Shown here in pieces: positions 41,569-50,049 of a stretch of 64,000 bases of DNA (the stretch's first letter is position 1; each line of letters begins with the position of its first letter). The translations under genes and the position numbers were made by a program. Source of the stretch: Methylopila sp. 73B (GTDB taxonomy: Bacteria; Pseudomonadota; Alphaproteobacteria; Rhizobiales; Methylopilaceae); the NCBI RefSeq assembly GCF_000526315.1, contig NZ_JAFV01000001.1:3474501-3538500 (forward strand), in the 5' to 3' direction. Under the pieces are notes generated by a model, which was given only the letters and a program-made list of their open reading frames with translations, did no database searches and had not been told where the DNA came from.

Positions 41569-44097
41569 TTAAGCCTTGGTTGACGGCGGCGATTGCGGCT
41601 CCGCCGGCGGGGCGTCCGCGAGCGGCGCGTCCGAGGCGTCGTGGCGGCGGGGCGCCTCGGGCTGAGACGTGCGCGCGACGGGGCTCAGCCCCGACCGCAG
41701 CGCCTCGCCGAGCCGGTCGACGGCGTCGACCATGCTCGGGCCAGCCGCGCCGCCGATCGCGACGCCTTGCTCCTTGAAGGCCTTCACCAGCGCGAAGTTC
41801 AGGTCGCTCTTCACGCTCGCCGCCTGCCGCGGGCTCGCGACGTTGACGAAAAGGGCGTAAGTGTTGTCGGCCTTGCCGAGCAGGTTGAAGAACACCTGAG
41901 GCTCGGGGAACGCGAGCACCGAGCTGTGCTTCTTCGCGACCTCGAGCAGGACGCGCTTGACCTCCGCGGGGTCGACGTCGGCTGCGATCGTCAGCTCGAT
42001 CTGCACGCGCCCGATCGGGGCGCCGTGCGTCACGTTCTTCACGCTCTTGGTGATGAAGTCCGAGTTCGGCACGATCAGCGTGGAGCGGTCGAACAGCTCG
42101 ATCTCGGTGGAGCGCACCGAGATGCGGCGGACGTTGCCCTGATCGGAGCCGATCACGATCCAGTCGCCGGCCTTGATGGGACGCTCCGCTAGCAGGATCA
42201 CGCCCGAGACGAAGTTCGAGATCACCGCCTGCAGGCCGAAGCCGATGCCGACCGAGAGCGCGCCGGCGACGATCGCCAGCCGGTCGAGGCTGAAGCCGAG
42301 GTACGAGACCGCGAACACGATCACGCCGAGGCCGCCGATGTAACCGACGCCGGTGTTGATCGAGGCCTTGAGGCCGGCGTCCATCCGGGTCTTCGGCAGC
42401 AGGTCGCGGTCGAGCCAGCGTTGCACCGCCTTGGTCAGCGCAAAGCCGATCACGACCAGCAGGATGGCGCTCAGGATGCCGGAGAGCGAGATCGTGATCC
42501 CGCCGACCTGGAAGCCTGTCACCGCGAGCCGCAGCCAGGCGAACACGTCCGTCGTCTCGAGCCCCCAGGGCGCGAGCACGAACAGCGCCGCGACGCCGAT
42601 CAGGATCACCCGCACCAGCCCCGACAGCAGCACGCCGATCTGCTCCAGCGACTCCGGTCGAATGCCAACCGCCTCGCTGGTCGAGCGGCCGAACGGGGTC
42701 TCGGCCGACAGGCCGGAGGTGAAGAGGTCGTCGACGAAGATCAGCAGCAGCGTGAGCAGCGACATCACCGTCGCGCTCCAGATCACTTGGTTCGCCAGGA
42801 ACTGGGCGAGCGAGACGTAGCCGGTCGCCGCGGCGGCGAGGATCACGGCGACGGCGACCCAGGCCACGATCCTGAGAAGCGACAGAAACACGCTGCCGAG
42901 CCGCTCGTCCTTCTCGGCGCCGCTGGCCGCCTCGATCTTTTCGGCCGCGCGGATGCGCCGGAGCGCGAGCGCGAAGGCTCCGCCGTTCAGCACCGCGAAG
43001 ACGCCGTTCACGACGATCGAGGCCGACAGGCTCGCGACGATCATCTCGTTGAAGTGGTCGAGCAGCCGGCCGATCACGAAGATCAGCGCGCACCACATCG
43101 GCTGGTTCTTGATCTCGGCGACGGCGGCGTCCGACAGATCGACCAGCCGCCACGACGGGCGATCCGGCGTCAGGAACGCGCGCATCAGCCCGTAGGCGAG
43201 CCCCAGGAAGCCCGCCGCCCAGATCAGAGCGACCGCCAGCGTCTCCGCGCGCGCGGGCAGCCAGCCTGCGCCCTTCAGGCCCCAATAGAGCACGAGGACG
43301 CCCAGGACCGGACCGAGCGTCGAGGCCAGCACGAACAGCACGCCGGTCGCTGACCGCCGGATGCGCGTCTTCGGCATCTGTTCGACCACGAGCCGGTGCC
43401 CCAAGGTCGCGATCAGCCGGCGTCCTGGGATCAGGAGGACGAGGGCGAGCGCCGCGGAGGCGAGCGCGAGCGCGACCGAGGCCGCCGACAGGCTGCGCCC
43501 GACGACGCCGACGACGTCCGAGGCGAACAGCTGGATGCTGCGGATGTCGCGCGGGGCCTGCGCGATCATGTCCATGTAGAGGCCGGGATCGAGCAGCGAG
43601 CGGCTGCGCTCGAACAGGCGCTGGGCCAGAAGGGCGCGCCGGCGCTGGGTGATCTCGTCCGAGACCTGGCTCGCCTCGACCTGGAGCAGCCGTCCGCGCT
43701 TGATCTGCTCGTCGATCTTCTGCCGCGCGGCCGTCTGCGCGTCGCGCTCCTTCACGACGTCGGGGCTTTCCGCGGGCGCGCCGTCCGCGGGCTTCGGCCC
43801 GATCTGCTCCAACCGCGCGTCGGCCGATGTGAGCTGCGGCGCGAGCGCCGTGACCGCCTGACTGATCGCGAGCGAGAGCGGCTCGATCTGGTCGCGCATG
43901 TCGCTCAGCGTGCGGTCGTCCAGATTGTCGCGCTTCAGCGTCGCTTCGATCTGGTCGAGCTGCGCGCGCGCCTGGTCGAGCGCGGCGCCGGGCGCGGTCT
44001 GGTCCTGCGCCAGGGCGCCGGCCGCGAGCCCGAGCAGGAGGGCGAGGGCCGCCAGGAGCCGCGCGGCGGGCCGGAGGCCGGAAGACGTGCGAATCAT
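41569..44097 (-). CDS. Large mechanosensitive channel (MscS domain with DUF3772)
   Basis: This 842-residue inner-membrane protein has a signal peptide (LLAALALLLGLAAGALAQ), a periplasmic DUF3772-like coiled region (residues about 30-170), around ten membrane helices and a C-terminal MscS domain with GALSVGIGFGLQAVISNFVSG, ERPIKAGDWIVIG, VRRISVRSTEIELFDRSTLIVPN and KNVTHGAPIGRV. The C-terminal tail is Pro/Ala-rich. It probably releases osmolytes under hypo-osmotic shock. The ATG at 44097 precedes the signal peptide; the frame is open further upstream. Confidence 0.92.
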   Translation of the reverse strand: MIRTSSGLRPAARLLAALALLLGLAAGALAQDQTAPGAALDQARAQLDQIEATLKRDNLDDRTLSDMRDQIEPLSLAISQAVTALAPQLTSADARLEQIGPKPADGAPAESPDVVKERDAQTAARQKIDEQIKRGRLLQVEASQVSDEITQRRRALLAQRLFERSRSLLDPGLYMDMIAQAPRDIRSIQLFASDVVGVVGRSLSAASVALALASAALALVLLIPGRRLIATLGHRLVVEQMPKTRIRRSATGVLFVLASTLGPVLGVLVLYWGLKGAGWLPARAETLAVALIWAAGFLGLAYGLMRAFLTPDRPSWRLVDLSDAAVAEIKNQPMWCALIFVIGRLLDHFNEMIVASLSASIVVNGVFAVLNGGAFALALRRIRAAEKIEAASGAEKDERLGSVFLSLLRIVAWVAVAVILAAAATGYVSLAQFLANQVIWSATVMSLLTLLLIFVDDLFTSGLSAETPFGRSTSEAVGIRPESLEQIGVLLSGLVRVILIGVAALFVLAPWGLETTDVFAWLRLAVTGFQVGGITISLSGILSAILLVVIGFALTKAVQRWLDRDLLPKTRMDAGLKASINTGVGYIGGLGVIVFAVSYLGFSLDRLAIVAGALSVGIGFGLQAVISNFVSGVILLAERPIKAGDWIVIGSDQGNVRRISVRSTEIELFDRSTLIVPNSDFITKSVKNVTHGAPIGRVQIELTIAADVDPAEVKRVLLEVAKKHSSVLAFPEPQVFFNLLGKADNTYALFVNVASPRQAASVKSDLNFALVKAFKEQGVAIGGAAGPSMVDAVDRLGEALRSGLSPVARTSQPEAPRRHDASDAPLADAPPAEPQSPPSTKA

Positions 44098-44296
44098 GGG
44101 GAGGGCGCCGCCTCTGCAGGTTGCCGAACAGCCGGTTCCATCTCGCACGAATGAGGCCAAGGCCGGGCGAACGCAAGATTCGCGAGGCTTGTCAGGCGCG
44201 TCCCCTGTCGAAGGCTGATCGCTTGCTTATAACCGATTGAGCGAATGGATCGCCGACCGGCCGCCGGCGATCGCGCAATGGGGGAGGAGATTGGAA

Positions 44297-46240
44297 GTGC
44301 TCAGCGGCGGCGGCGAGATGGCGGGACGCATCGAGGCGCACGATTGGTCCTCGACCCCGCTCGGACCCATCCATTCCTGGCCGACGTCGCTCAAGGTGGC
44401 GGTCGGCATCTGTCTGCAATCCAGTTTTCCGGCGGCGATCTACTGGGGGGACGATCTCAGGCTGATCTACAACGACGCCTGGTCGCCCATCCCGGCCGAG
44501 CGGCACCCCTGGGCGTTGGGTCGACCCGGCGCCGAAGTCTGGAGCGACATCTGGGGCGTGGTCGGCCAGCAGCTCCAGGACGTGGTGGACGCCAGCAAGG
44601 GGTTCGTCGCCTACGACCAGATGCTGCGGATGCGCCGCCAGGGCGTGGTCGAAGACACCCATTGGAACTACAGCTTCACCCCGATCCTCGGCGACGACGG
44701 CCGGGTCTGGGGCGTGTTCAATCAGGGGCACGAGACGACCGACCGTGTGCTTCATGCGCGCGCGCAGGACTTCTTGATTCAGATCAGCGACCGGCTTCGC
44801 TCCGCGACGGAGGGGGGCCGTCCGCCGACGGACGTGCTGGATACGACAGTTGCCGCCCTCGGCGGCTACTTCAACGCGGCGCGCTGCGGCTACTGCGAGA
44901 TCGAGGACGGGAGGGTCTGCACCGTCCGCGCCGAATGGCGCCGGGACGACGGCGTCGTCAGCGTTCTGGCGGGCAGCCATGACCTGAGGGACTACGGCGG
45001 CGCCATGGCCGTCGCGACCGCGGCCGGCAAGGTGATCATCCGCGACGACCTCGGCGCCGATCCCGACCTTTCGGACGAGGAGCGCGAGCGCTTCCGCAGC
45101 ATCGGCGTCGCGGCCAACCTCGTGGTTCCCATCGCGCGCGAAGGCCGGGCCTTCGCGCTTGTCTTCGTGCACGCGGATCGCCCGCGCCGCTGGCGCAGCC
45201 GCGAGATTGCGACGCTGCGAGACGCCGTGGACCGGATGTCGCTCGCCTACGAACGGGCGCTCGCGACGCACCGGATGGAGCAGAGCGAACGCCGTTTCGC
45301 GACGCTGTTCAGCCAGACCGCGGTCGGTTTCACCGAGATCGATCTCGAAGGCCGCGTGATGCGCGTGAACGAGAGCATGCGCCGTCTTCTCGGCCGCGGC
45401 GACGAGGTGCAGGGCCTCCCGATCGAGCAACTGCTGCATCCGCTCGATCGGGAGAAGTGGCGCCGGCTGCTGGCGCAGAACGCGCGCGACGGCGAGTCCT
45501 TCGGGATCGAGAAGCGCTATCTGCGGCCGGACGGCTCGGAGGTGTGGGCGGTCTCGACGGTCACGCGCCTCATGGGCGAGGGCGGCGCGCCCGGCGAGTT
45601 TTTCATTGTCACGATCGACGTCAGCGAACGCCGCGAGGCCGAGCGGCTCCGCGGCCTTCTCGTCGCGGAGCTGAACCATCGCGTCCGCAACAACATCGTC
45701 ACGGTGCAGTCGCTGGTGCGGCACAGCCGGATGAACGCGGTCACGCCGCAGGAGTTCGAGACCGCGCTCGACGCGCGGCTGGCAGCGCTCGCCCGGGCGC
45801 ACGATCTGCTGATGCGCGAGACCTGGACGGCGGCGTCCCTGGGCGAGCTCGTGGTGGACACGCTCGCGCCCTACGCCCTCGGACGCGAGGGCCGCGTGCG
45901 CTCGCAGGGACCGACGATCCTGCTCGCGCCCACCGCCGCCGTGACGCTGAACATGGCCCTGCACGAACTCGCGACCAACGCCGCCAAGTTCGGCGCGCTG
46001 TCGAACGAAGAAGGCCGCGTGAACGTGTCCTGGAGCGTCAAACAGTCCGCGATCGACCTGGTCTGGCGCGAGTCCGGCGGCCCGGCCGTCGCGCCCCCGC
46101 AGCGCCGCGGATTCGGCCGCCGCCTGATCGAGCGCGGCGCCACGCAGGAACTTGGCGGCGCCGTGACGCTTTCCTTTGCTCCGGGCGGCGTTACGTGCGC
46201 CTTTCGCATTCCCTTGTCACAAAAGGTGATGGCCCCATGA
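44297..46240 (+). CDS. HWE-family sensor histidine kinase with PAS and GAF domains
   Basis: This is a soluble kinase of 647 residues. Residues 1-150 form a PAS-like domain (AHDWSSTPLGPIHSWPTSLK), the middle holds a GAF domain (ISDRLRSATEGGRPP to AYERALATHRM) and a second PAS domain (FATLFSQTAVGFTEIDLEGR), and the C-terminus has the HWE/HisKA_2 box LVAELNHRVRNNIVTVQSL, NMALHELATNAAKFGALS and VWRESGGP. The GTG at 44297 has GGAGGAG 7 bp upstream and is preferred over a TTG at 44237. A single-domain response regulator lies 34 bp downstream. Confidence 0.9.
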   Translation: MLSGGGEMAGRIEAHDWSSTPLGPIHSWPTSLKVAVGICLQSSFPAAIYWGDDLRLIYNDAWSPIPAERHPWALGRPGAEVWSDIWGVVGQQLQDVVDASKGFVAYDQMLRMRRQGVVEDTHWNYSFTPILGDDGRVWGVFNQGHETTDRVLHARAQDFLIQISDRLRSATEGGRPPTDVLDTTVAALGGYFNAARCGYCEIEDGRVCTVRAEWRRDDGVVSVLAGSHDLRDYGGAMAVATAAGKVIIRDDLGADPDLSDEERERFRSIGVAANLVVPIAREGRAFALVFVHADRPRRWRSREIATLRDAVDRMSLAYERALATHRMEQSERRFATLFSQTAVGFTEIDLEGRVMRVNESMRRLLGRGDEVQGLPIEQLLHPLDREKWRRLLAQNARDGESFGIEKRYLRPDGSEVWAVSTVTRLMGEGGAPGEFFIVTIDVSERREAERLRGLLVAELNHRVRNNIVTVQSLVRHSRMNAVTPQEFETALDARLAALARAHDLLMRETWTAASLGELVVDTLAPYALGREGRVRSQGPTILLAPTAAVTLNMALHELATNAAKFGALSNEEGRVNVSWSVKQSAIDLVWRESGGPAVAPPQRRGFGRRLIERGATQELGGAVTLSFAPGGVTCAFRIPLSQKVMAP

Positions 46241-46274
46241 TTGTCGCGCCGTCGCCCCGAGCTTGCGTCGATCG

Positions 46275-46646
46275 ATGACAGACCAGTCCCTTTCCGGCCT
46301 CCGCATTCTCGTCGTCGAAGACGAGGCCATGATCTCCATGCTGATCGAAGACATGCTGCTTGATTGCGGCGCGACGGTCGTCGGCCCGGCCGGCAGCGTC
46401 GCGCAGGCGATGAAGGCGCTGGAGGGTCAGGACATCGACGGCGCGCTGCTCGACGTCAACCTCGGTGGCGAGAAGAGCTTTCCCATCGCCGACGCCCTCA
46501 CCGAACGCGGCGTCAAATTCGTGTTTTCGACCGGCTACGGCGAAGCCGGCGTGATCGACCGCTACCCCAACGCGCGGACGTTGCAGAAGCCGTTCATGCC
46601 GGCCGATCTCGAGCGCGCGCTCGCCCATCTCGCCCCGGAACGGTAG
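46275..46646 (+). CDS. Single-domain response regulator
   Basis: This 123-residue receiver domain has the acidic pair Glu15-Asp16 (ILVVEDEAM), the phosphorylated Asp60 (ALLDVNLGGE), the conserved Ser/Thr region (FVFSTGYGE) and the Lys-Pro of LQKPF. No output domain follows. It is the likely partner of the HWE kinase 34 bp upstream, and together they may regulate a further protein. A TTG at 46263 is a weaker start. Confidence 0.93.
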   Translation: MTDQSLSGLRILVVEDEAMISMLIEDMLLDCGATVVGPAGSVAQAMKALEGQDIDGALLDVNLGGEKSFPIADALTERGVKFVFSTGYGEAGVIDRYPNARTLQKPFMPADLERALAHLAPER

Positions 46647-46779
46647 CTCTGGGATGTGGCGGCGTCGTAGGCTTTGACGACCCGCCGGCCGCAGCCGAGA
46701 CTGCGGTGCGCGTCGGTGTTTCCCTGCTTGGAGGGGGCTGGCCAGCTGCGGCGCACTGTCGCTATAGTGCATACACACA

Positions 46780-46792
46780 TCTCGGACCGAGA
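46780..46792. promoter_or_regulatory. Palindrome just before the beta-oxidation operon
   Basis: TCTCGG A CCGAGA is a perfect 6-bp inverted repeat ending 6 bp before the start codon at 46799. A TATAGT at 46763-46768 upstream could be a -10 element. The site could be an operator for a fatty-acid regulator, or it may be chance. Confidence 0.35.
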
Positions 46793-46798
46793 GACGCT

Positions 46799-48598
46799 AT
46801 GCCGAGCTACAAGGCGCCCGTCGAGGACACGCTCTTCCTGCTCTACGACGTGCTGGGCTTCGAACGGCACGCCAACCTGCCCGGCTTCGCGGACGCCTCG
46901 CGCGACGTTGTCGAAGCGGTGCTGCGGGAGACGGCGAAGCTCGCGGAGGACGCGTTCCAGCCGGTGAACCGGACCGGCGACCTCCAGGGCTGCGTGCGCG
47001 CCGACGACAGCTCGGTCGCCACCCCGAACGGCTTCAAGGCCGCCTACGACGCCTTCGCCGAGGGCGGATGGATCGGGCTCTCGGCCGATCCCGAGTACGG
47101 CGGCCAGGGCCTGCCGCACACGCTCGCCGCCATCGTCAACGAATACGTCTCCGCCGCTAACATGGCGCTCGCGATGTATCCGGGGCTGACCCAGGGCGCG
47201 ATCGCGGCGCTGACGCTGCACGGCGCGGACGCGCTGAAGCGCACCTACCTGCCGAAGATGATCGCCGGGGAATGGACCGGCACCATGAACCTGACGGAGC
47301 CGCACTGCGGCACCGACCTCGGGCTGATCAAGACCAAGGCGGTCCCGAACGGCGACGGCTCCTACCGCATCACCGGAACCAAGATCTTCATCTCGGCGGG
47401 CGAGCACGACCTGACCGAGAACATCGTCCACCTGGTGCTGGCGCGCATTGAGGGCGCGCCCGAGGGCACAAAGGGCATCTCGCTGTTCGTCGTGCCGAAG
47501 CTGCTCGTCAACCCCGACGGCTCGCTCGGCGCGCGCAACCCCGTTTCCTGCGGGTCGCTCGAGCACAAGATGGGCATCCACGGCAACGCCACCTGCGTGA
47601 TGAACTACGACGGCGCGATCGGCTGGCTGGTGGGCGTCGAGCACCGCGGGCTGCCGGCCATGTTCACCATGATGAACGAGGCGCGGCTTGGCGTCGGAAT
47701 CCAGGGCCTCGCCCAGTCCGAGGTCGCCTACCAGAACGCCGCGGCCTACGCGAAGGATCGCCGGCAGGGTCGCGCGCTCACCGGGCCTCAGGACGCGACG
47801 AAGCCCGCCGACCCCATCATCGTCCACCCCGACGTCCGCCGCACCCTGCTGTCGATCAAGGCCTTCAACGAGGCCGCCCGCGCCCTGATCCTGTGGACCT
47901 CGCTCAAGGGCGACGTCGGCCACGCCAGCGACGACCCGAAGGACAAACAGACCGGCGACGACCTGATGGGCCTGCTCACCCCCGTCATCAAGGGCGTGAT
48001 CACCGACGTCGGCTTCGACAACGCGGTGAAGGCGCAGCAGATGTTCGGCGGGCATGGCTACGTCGCCGAATGGGGCATGGAGCAGTTCGTCCGCGACGCC
48101 CGGATCGCCATGATCTACGAGGGCGCGAACGGCGTGCAGGCCATGGACCTCGTCGGCCGCAAGCTCGGCCGCGACGGCGGCCGCGCCATCATGGCGCTGT
48201 TCAAGGAGATCGACGGCTTCCTTGCCGCCAACGCCGCCGACGACGACGACGGCATGAAGCCCTTCCTCGATCCGCTGAAGAAGGCGCGTGGCGACCTGCA
48301 GTCCGCGACCATGTGGTTCATGGCCAACGCCATGGCGAAGCCGGACAACGCGGGCGCCGGCGCGACCGACTTCATGCACCTGATGGGCCTGACCGCGCTC
48401 GGCTACATGTGGGCGAAGATCGCCCGCGCCGCGCTCGACAGGAAGGCAAGCGGCGCCGTCGACGCCGCGGCGATGGACGTGAAGCTGACGACCGGCCGCT
48501 TCTTCATGGAGCGCTGCCTGCCGGAAACCGGCGCCCGCTTGGCCGCGATCTCGGCCGGCGCCGACACGGTGATGGCGCTGCCGGCGGAGGCGTTCTGA
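46799..48598 (+). CDS. Acyl-CoA dehydrogenase (long FadE/DmdC-like form)
   Basis: This 599-residue FAD enzyme starts MPSYKAPVEDTLFLLYDVLG, typical of the group with an extra C-terminal domain that includes 3-methylmercaptopropionyl-CoA dehydrogenase and medium/long-chain enzymes. The ACAD core is seen in WIGLSADPEYGGQGLP, TMNLTEPHCGTDLG, KIFISAGEHDL, and QMFGGHGYVAEWGMEQFVRD with IYEGANGVQAMDLVGR. The natural chain length is unknown. Thiolase and FadJ-type genes follow on the same strand, so it should introduce the double bond in this beta-oxidation set. Confidence 0.9.
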   Translation: MPSYKAPVEDTLFLLYDVLGFERHANLPGFADASRDVVEAVLRETAKLAEDAFQPVNRTGDLQGCVRADDSSVATPNGFKAAYDAFAEGGWIGLSADPEYGGQGLPHTLAAIVNEYVSAANMALAMYPGLTQGAIAALTLHGADALKRTYLPKMIAGEWTGTMNLTEPHCGTDLGLIKTKAVPNGDGSYRITGTKIFISAGEHDLTENIVHLVLARIEGAPEGTKGISLFVVPKLLVNPDGSLGARNPVSCGSLEHKMGIHGNATCVMNYDGAIGWLVGVEHRGLPAMFTMMNEARLGVGIQGLAQSEVAYQNAAAYAKDRRQGRALTGPQDATKPADPIIVHPDVRRTLLSIKAFNEAARALILWTSLKGDVGHASDDPKDKQTGDDLMGLLTPVIKGVITDVGFDNAVKAQQMFGGHGYVAEWGMEQFVRDARIAMIYEGANGVQAMDLVGRKLGRDGGRAIMALFKEIDGFLAANAADDDDGMKPFLDPLKKARGDLQSATMWFMANAMAKPDNAGAGATDFMHLMGLTALGYMWAKIARAALDRKASGAVDAAAMDVKLTTGRFFMERCLPETGARLAAISAGADTVMALPAEAF

Positions 48599-48607
48599 CG
48601 AGCAAGC

Positions 48608-48711
48608 GTCATCCCGGACGGCCATAAGGCCGAGCCGGGATCGTATGACGAGCTGGAATTCTCATCCGGATGACGATCCCGGCTCTCCGCTTCGCTGCGG
48701 CCGGGATGACG
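48608..48711. repeat. REP-like inverted repeat, family C, copy 1
   Basis: The left arm CGTCATCCCGGACGGCC to GAGCCGGGATCG (48608-48643) and the right arm GACGATCCCGGCTC to GGCCGGGATGACG (48672-48711) are inverted around a short loop. Both arms contain their own small hairpin. It lies between two genes of one operon, so it would be part of the mRNA. Other copies are at 49938-50039, 63169-63281 and 63834-63948. Confidence 0.85.
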
Positions 48712-48721
48712 GGAGACAAAC

Positions 48722-49930
48722 ATGACGGACGCCTACATCTACGACGCCGTGCGCACCCCCCGGGGGCGCGGCAAGCCGGACGGGGCGCTGCACGAGGTCT
48801 CCACGCTCGGCCTCGCCGTCACCGCGTTGCAGGCGTTGGCCGATCGCAACGGGCTCGACACCGGCCGGATCGACGACGTCGTGCTGGGCTGCGTCGATCC
48901 GGTCGGCGAGGCCGGCGGCGACATCGCCCGCGCGGCGGCGCTCGCCGCGGATTATGGCATCCAGGTTCCCGGCGTGCAGATCAACCGCTTCTGCGCCTCG
49001 GGGCTCGACGCGGTGAACTTCGCGGCGGCGCAGGTGATGTCCGGTCAGCACGACCTCGTGGTCGGCGGCGGCGTCGAGAGCATGAGCCGGGTCGGGCTCG
49101 GCGCCTCCGGCGGCGCCTGGCCGATGGACCCTGCGATCGCGATCAAGTCCTACTTCATGCCGCAGGGCGTCTCGGCCGACCTGATCGCCACCAAGTACGG
49201 CTTCTCCCGCGACGCCGTCGACGCCTATGCGGTCGAGAGCCAGAAACGCGCGGCGGCGGCTTGGGGGGAGGGCCGCTTCGCGGGCTCCGTCGTGCCGGTG
49301 AAGGACGTCAACGAGCAGATCCTGCTCGACCGCGACGAGCACATGCGGCCCGACGCCACGATGCAATCGCTTGGAAGCCTCAAGCCCTCGTTCGCGGAGA
49401 TGGGCGAACTCGGCGGCTTCGACGCGGTCGCGGTCTACGCCCACCCGGACGTGGAGCGCGTCAACCATGTGCACCACGCCGGCAACTCCTCCGGCATCGT
49501 CGACGGCGCCGCCGCCGTGCTGGTCGGCTCGAAGGAGGCCGGCGACGCCGCGGGCCTGAAGCCGCGCGCGCGCATAAGGGCCTTCGCCAACATCGGCTCG
49601 GACCCGGCGCTGATGCTGACGGGGCCGATCGACGTGACGAAGAAGGTGCTGGCGCGCTCCGGCATGAGCCTCGCCGACATCGACCTGTTCGAGGTCAACG
49701 AGGCCTTCGCGGCGGTCGTGCTGCGCTACCTCCAGGCCTTCGATCTCGACCCGGCCAGAGTGAATCCCAACGGCGGCGCGATCGCCCTCGGTCACCCGCT
49801 GGGCGCCACCGGCGCGATGATCCTGGGCGCGGCGATCGACGAGCTGGAGCGGTCGGGCAAGTCGACCGCGCTGGTCACGCTGTGCATTGGCGCCGGCATG
49901 GGCACCGCGACGATCATCGAGCGGGTGTGA
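48722..49930 (+). CDS. Acetyl-CoA C-acyltransferase (thiolase)
   Basis: This 402-residue thiolase splits 3-ketoacyl-CoA to acetyl-CoA and a shortened acyl-CoA, the last beta-oxidation step. The nucleophilic Cys is in [11 protein letters not shown], and the C-terminal catalytic motifs are [28 protein letters not shown] with the active His, and [10 protein letters not shown] with the second Cys. Its place between the acyl-CoA dehydrogenase and FadJ genes supports a FadA-like role. Confidence 0.94.
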   Translation: MTDAYIYDAVRTPRGRGKPDGALHEVSTLGLAVTALQALADRNGLDTGRIDDVVLGCVDPVGEAGGDIARAAALAADYGIQVPGVQINRFCASGLDAVNFAAAQVMSGQHDLVVGGGVESMSRVGLGASGGAWPMDPAIAIKSYFMPQGVSADLIATKYGFSRDAVDAYAVESQKRAAAAWGEGRFAGSVVPVKDVNEQILLDRDEHMRPDATMQSLGSLKPSFAEMGELGGFDAVAVYAHPDVERVNHVHHAGNSSGIVDGAAAVLVGSKEAGDAAGLKPRARIRAFANIGSDPALMLTGPIDVTKKVLARSGMSLADIDLFEVNEAFAAVVLRYLQAFDLDPARVNPNGGAIALGHPLGATGAMILGAAIDELERSGKSTALVTLCIGAGMGTATIIERV

Positions 49931-49937
49931 GCCGTTG

Positions 49938-50039
49938 CGTCGTCCCGACCGAGCGCAAGCGAGAGCCGGGATCGTCTGGAACATGAAGCGCTTTTTCGGC
50001 TGACGATCCCGGATCGGCCTTCGGCCGTCCGGGATGACG
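49938..50039. repeat. REP-like inverted repeat, family C, copy 2
   Basis: CGTCGTCCCGACCGAGCG to GAGCCGGGATCG (49938-49975) pairs with GACGATCCCGGATC to CGTCCGGGATGACG (50002-50039). The inner hairpins differ from copy 1. It fills the gap between the thiolase and FadJ-type genes. Confidence 0.85.
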
Positions 50040-50049
50040 GAGACGACAG

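Noticed and set aside
39785-44176. A 1463-codon open frame on the minus strand, and similar very long frames such as 52148-55195 (+) and 6541-9330 (-)
   Set aside because: They are antisense or out-of-frame shadows of real genes caused by the high GC content. Their translations are Arg/Ala/Gly-rich without domains, while the real genes in other frames have clear motifs.
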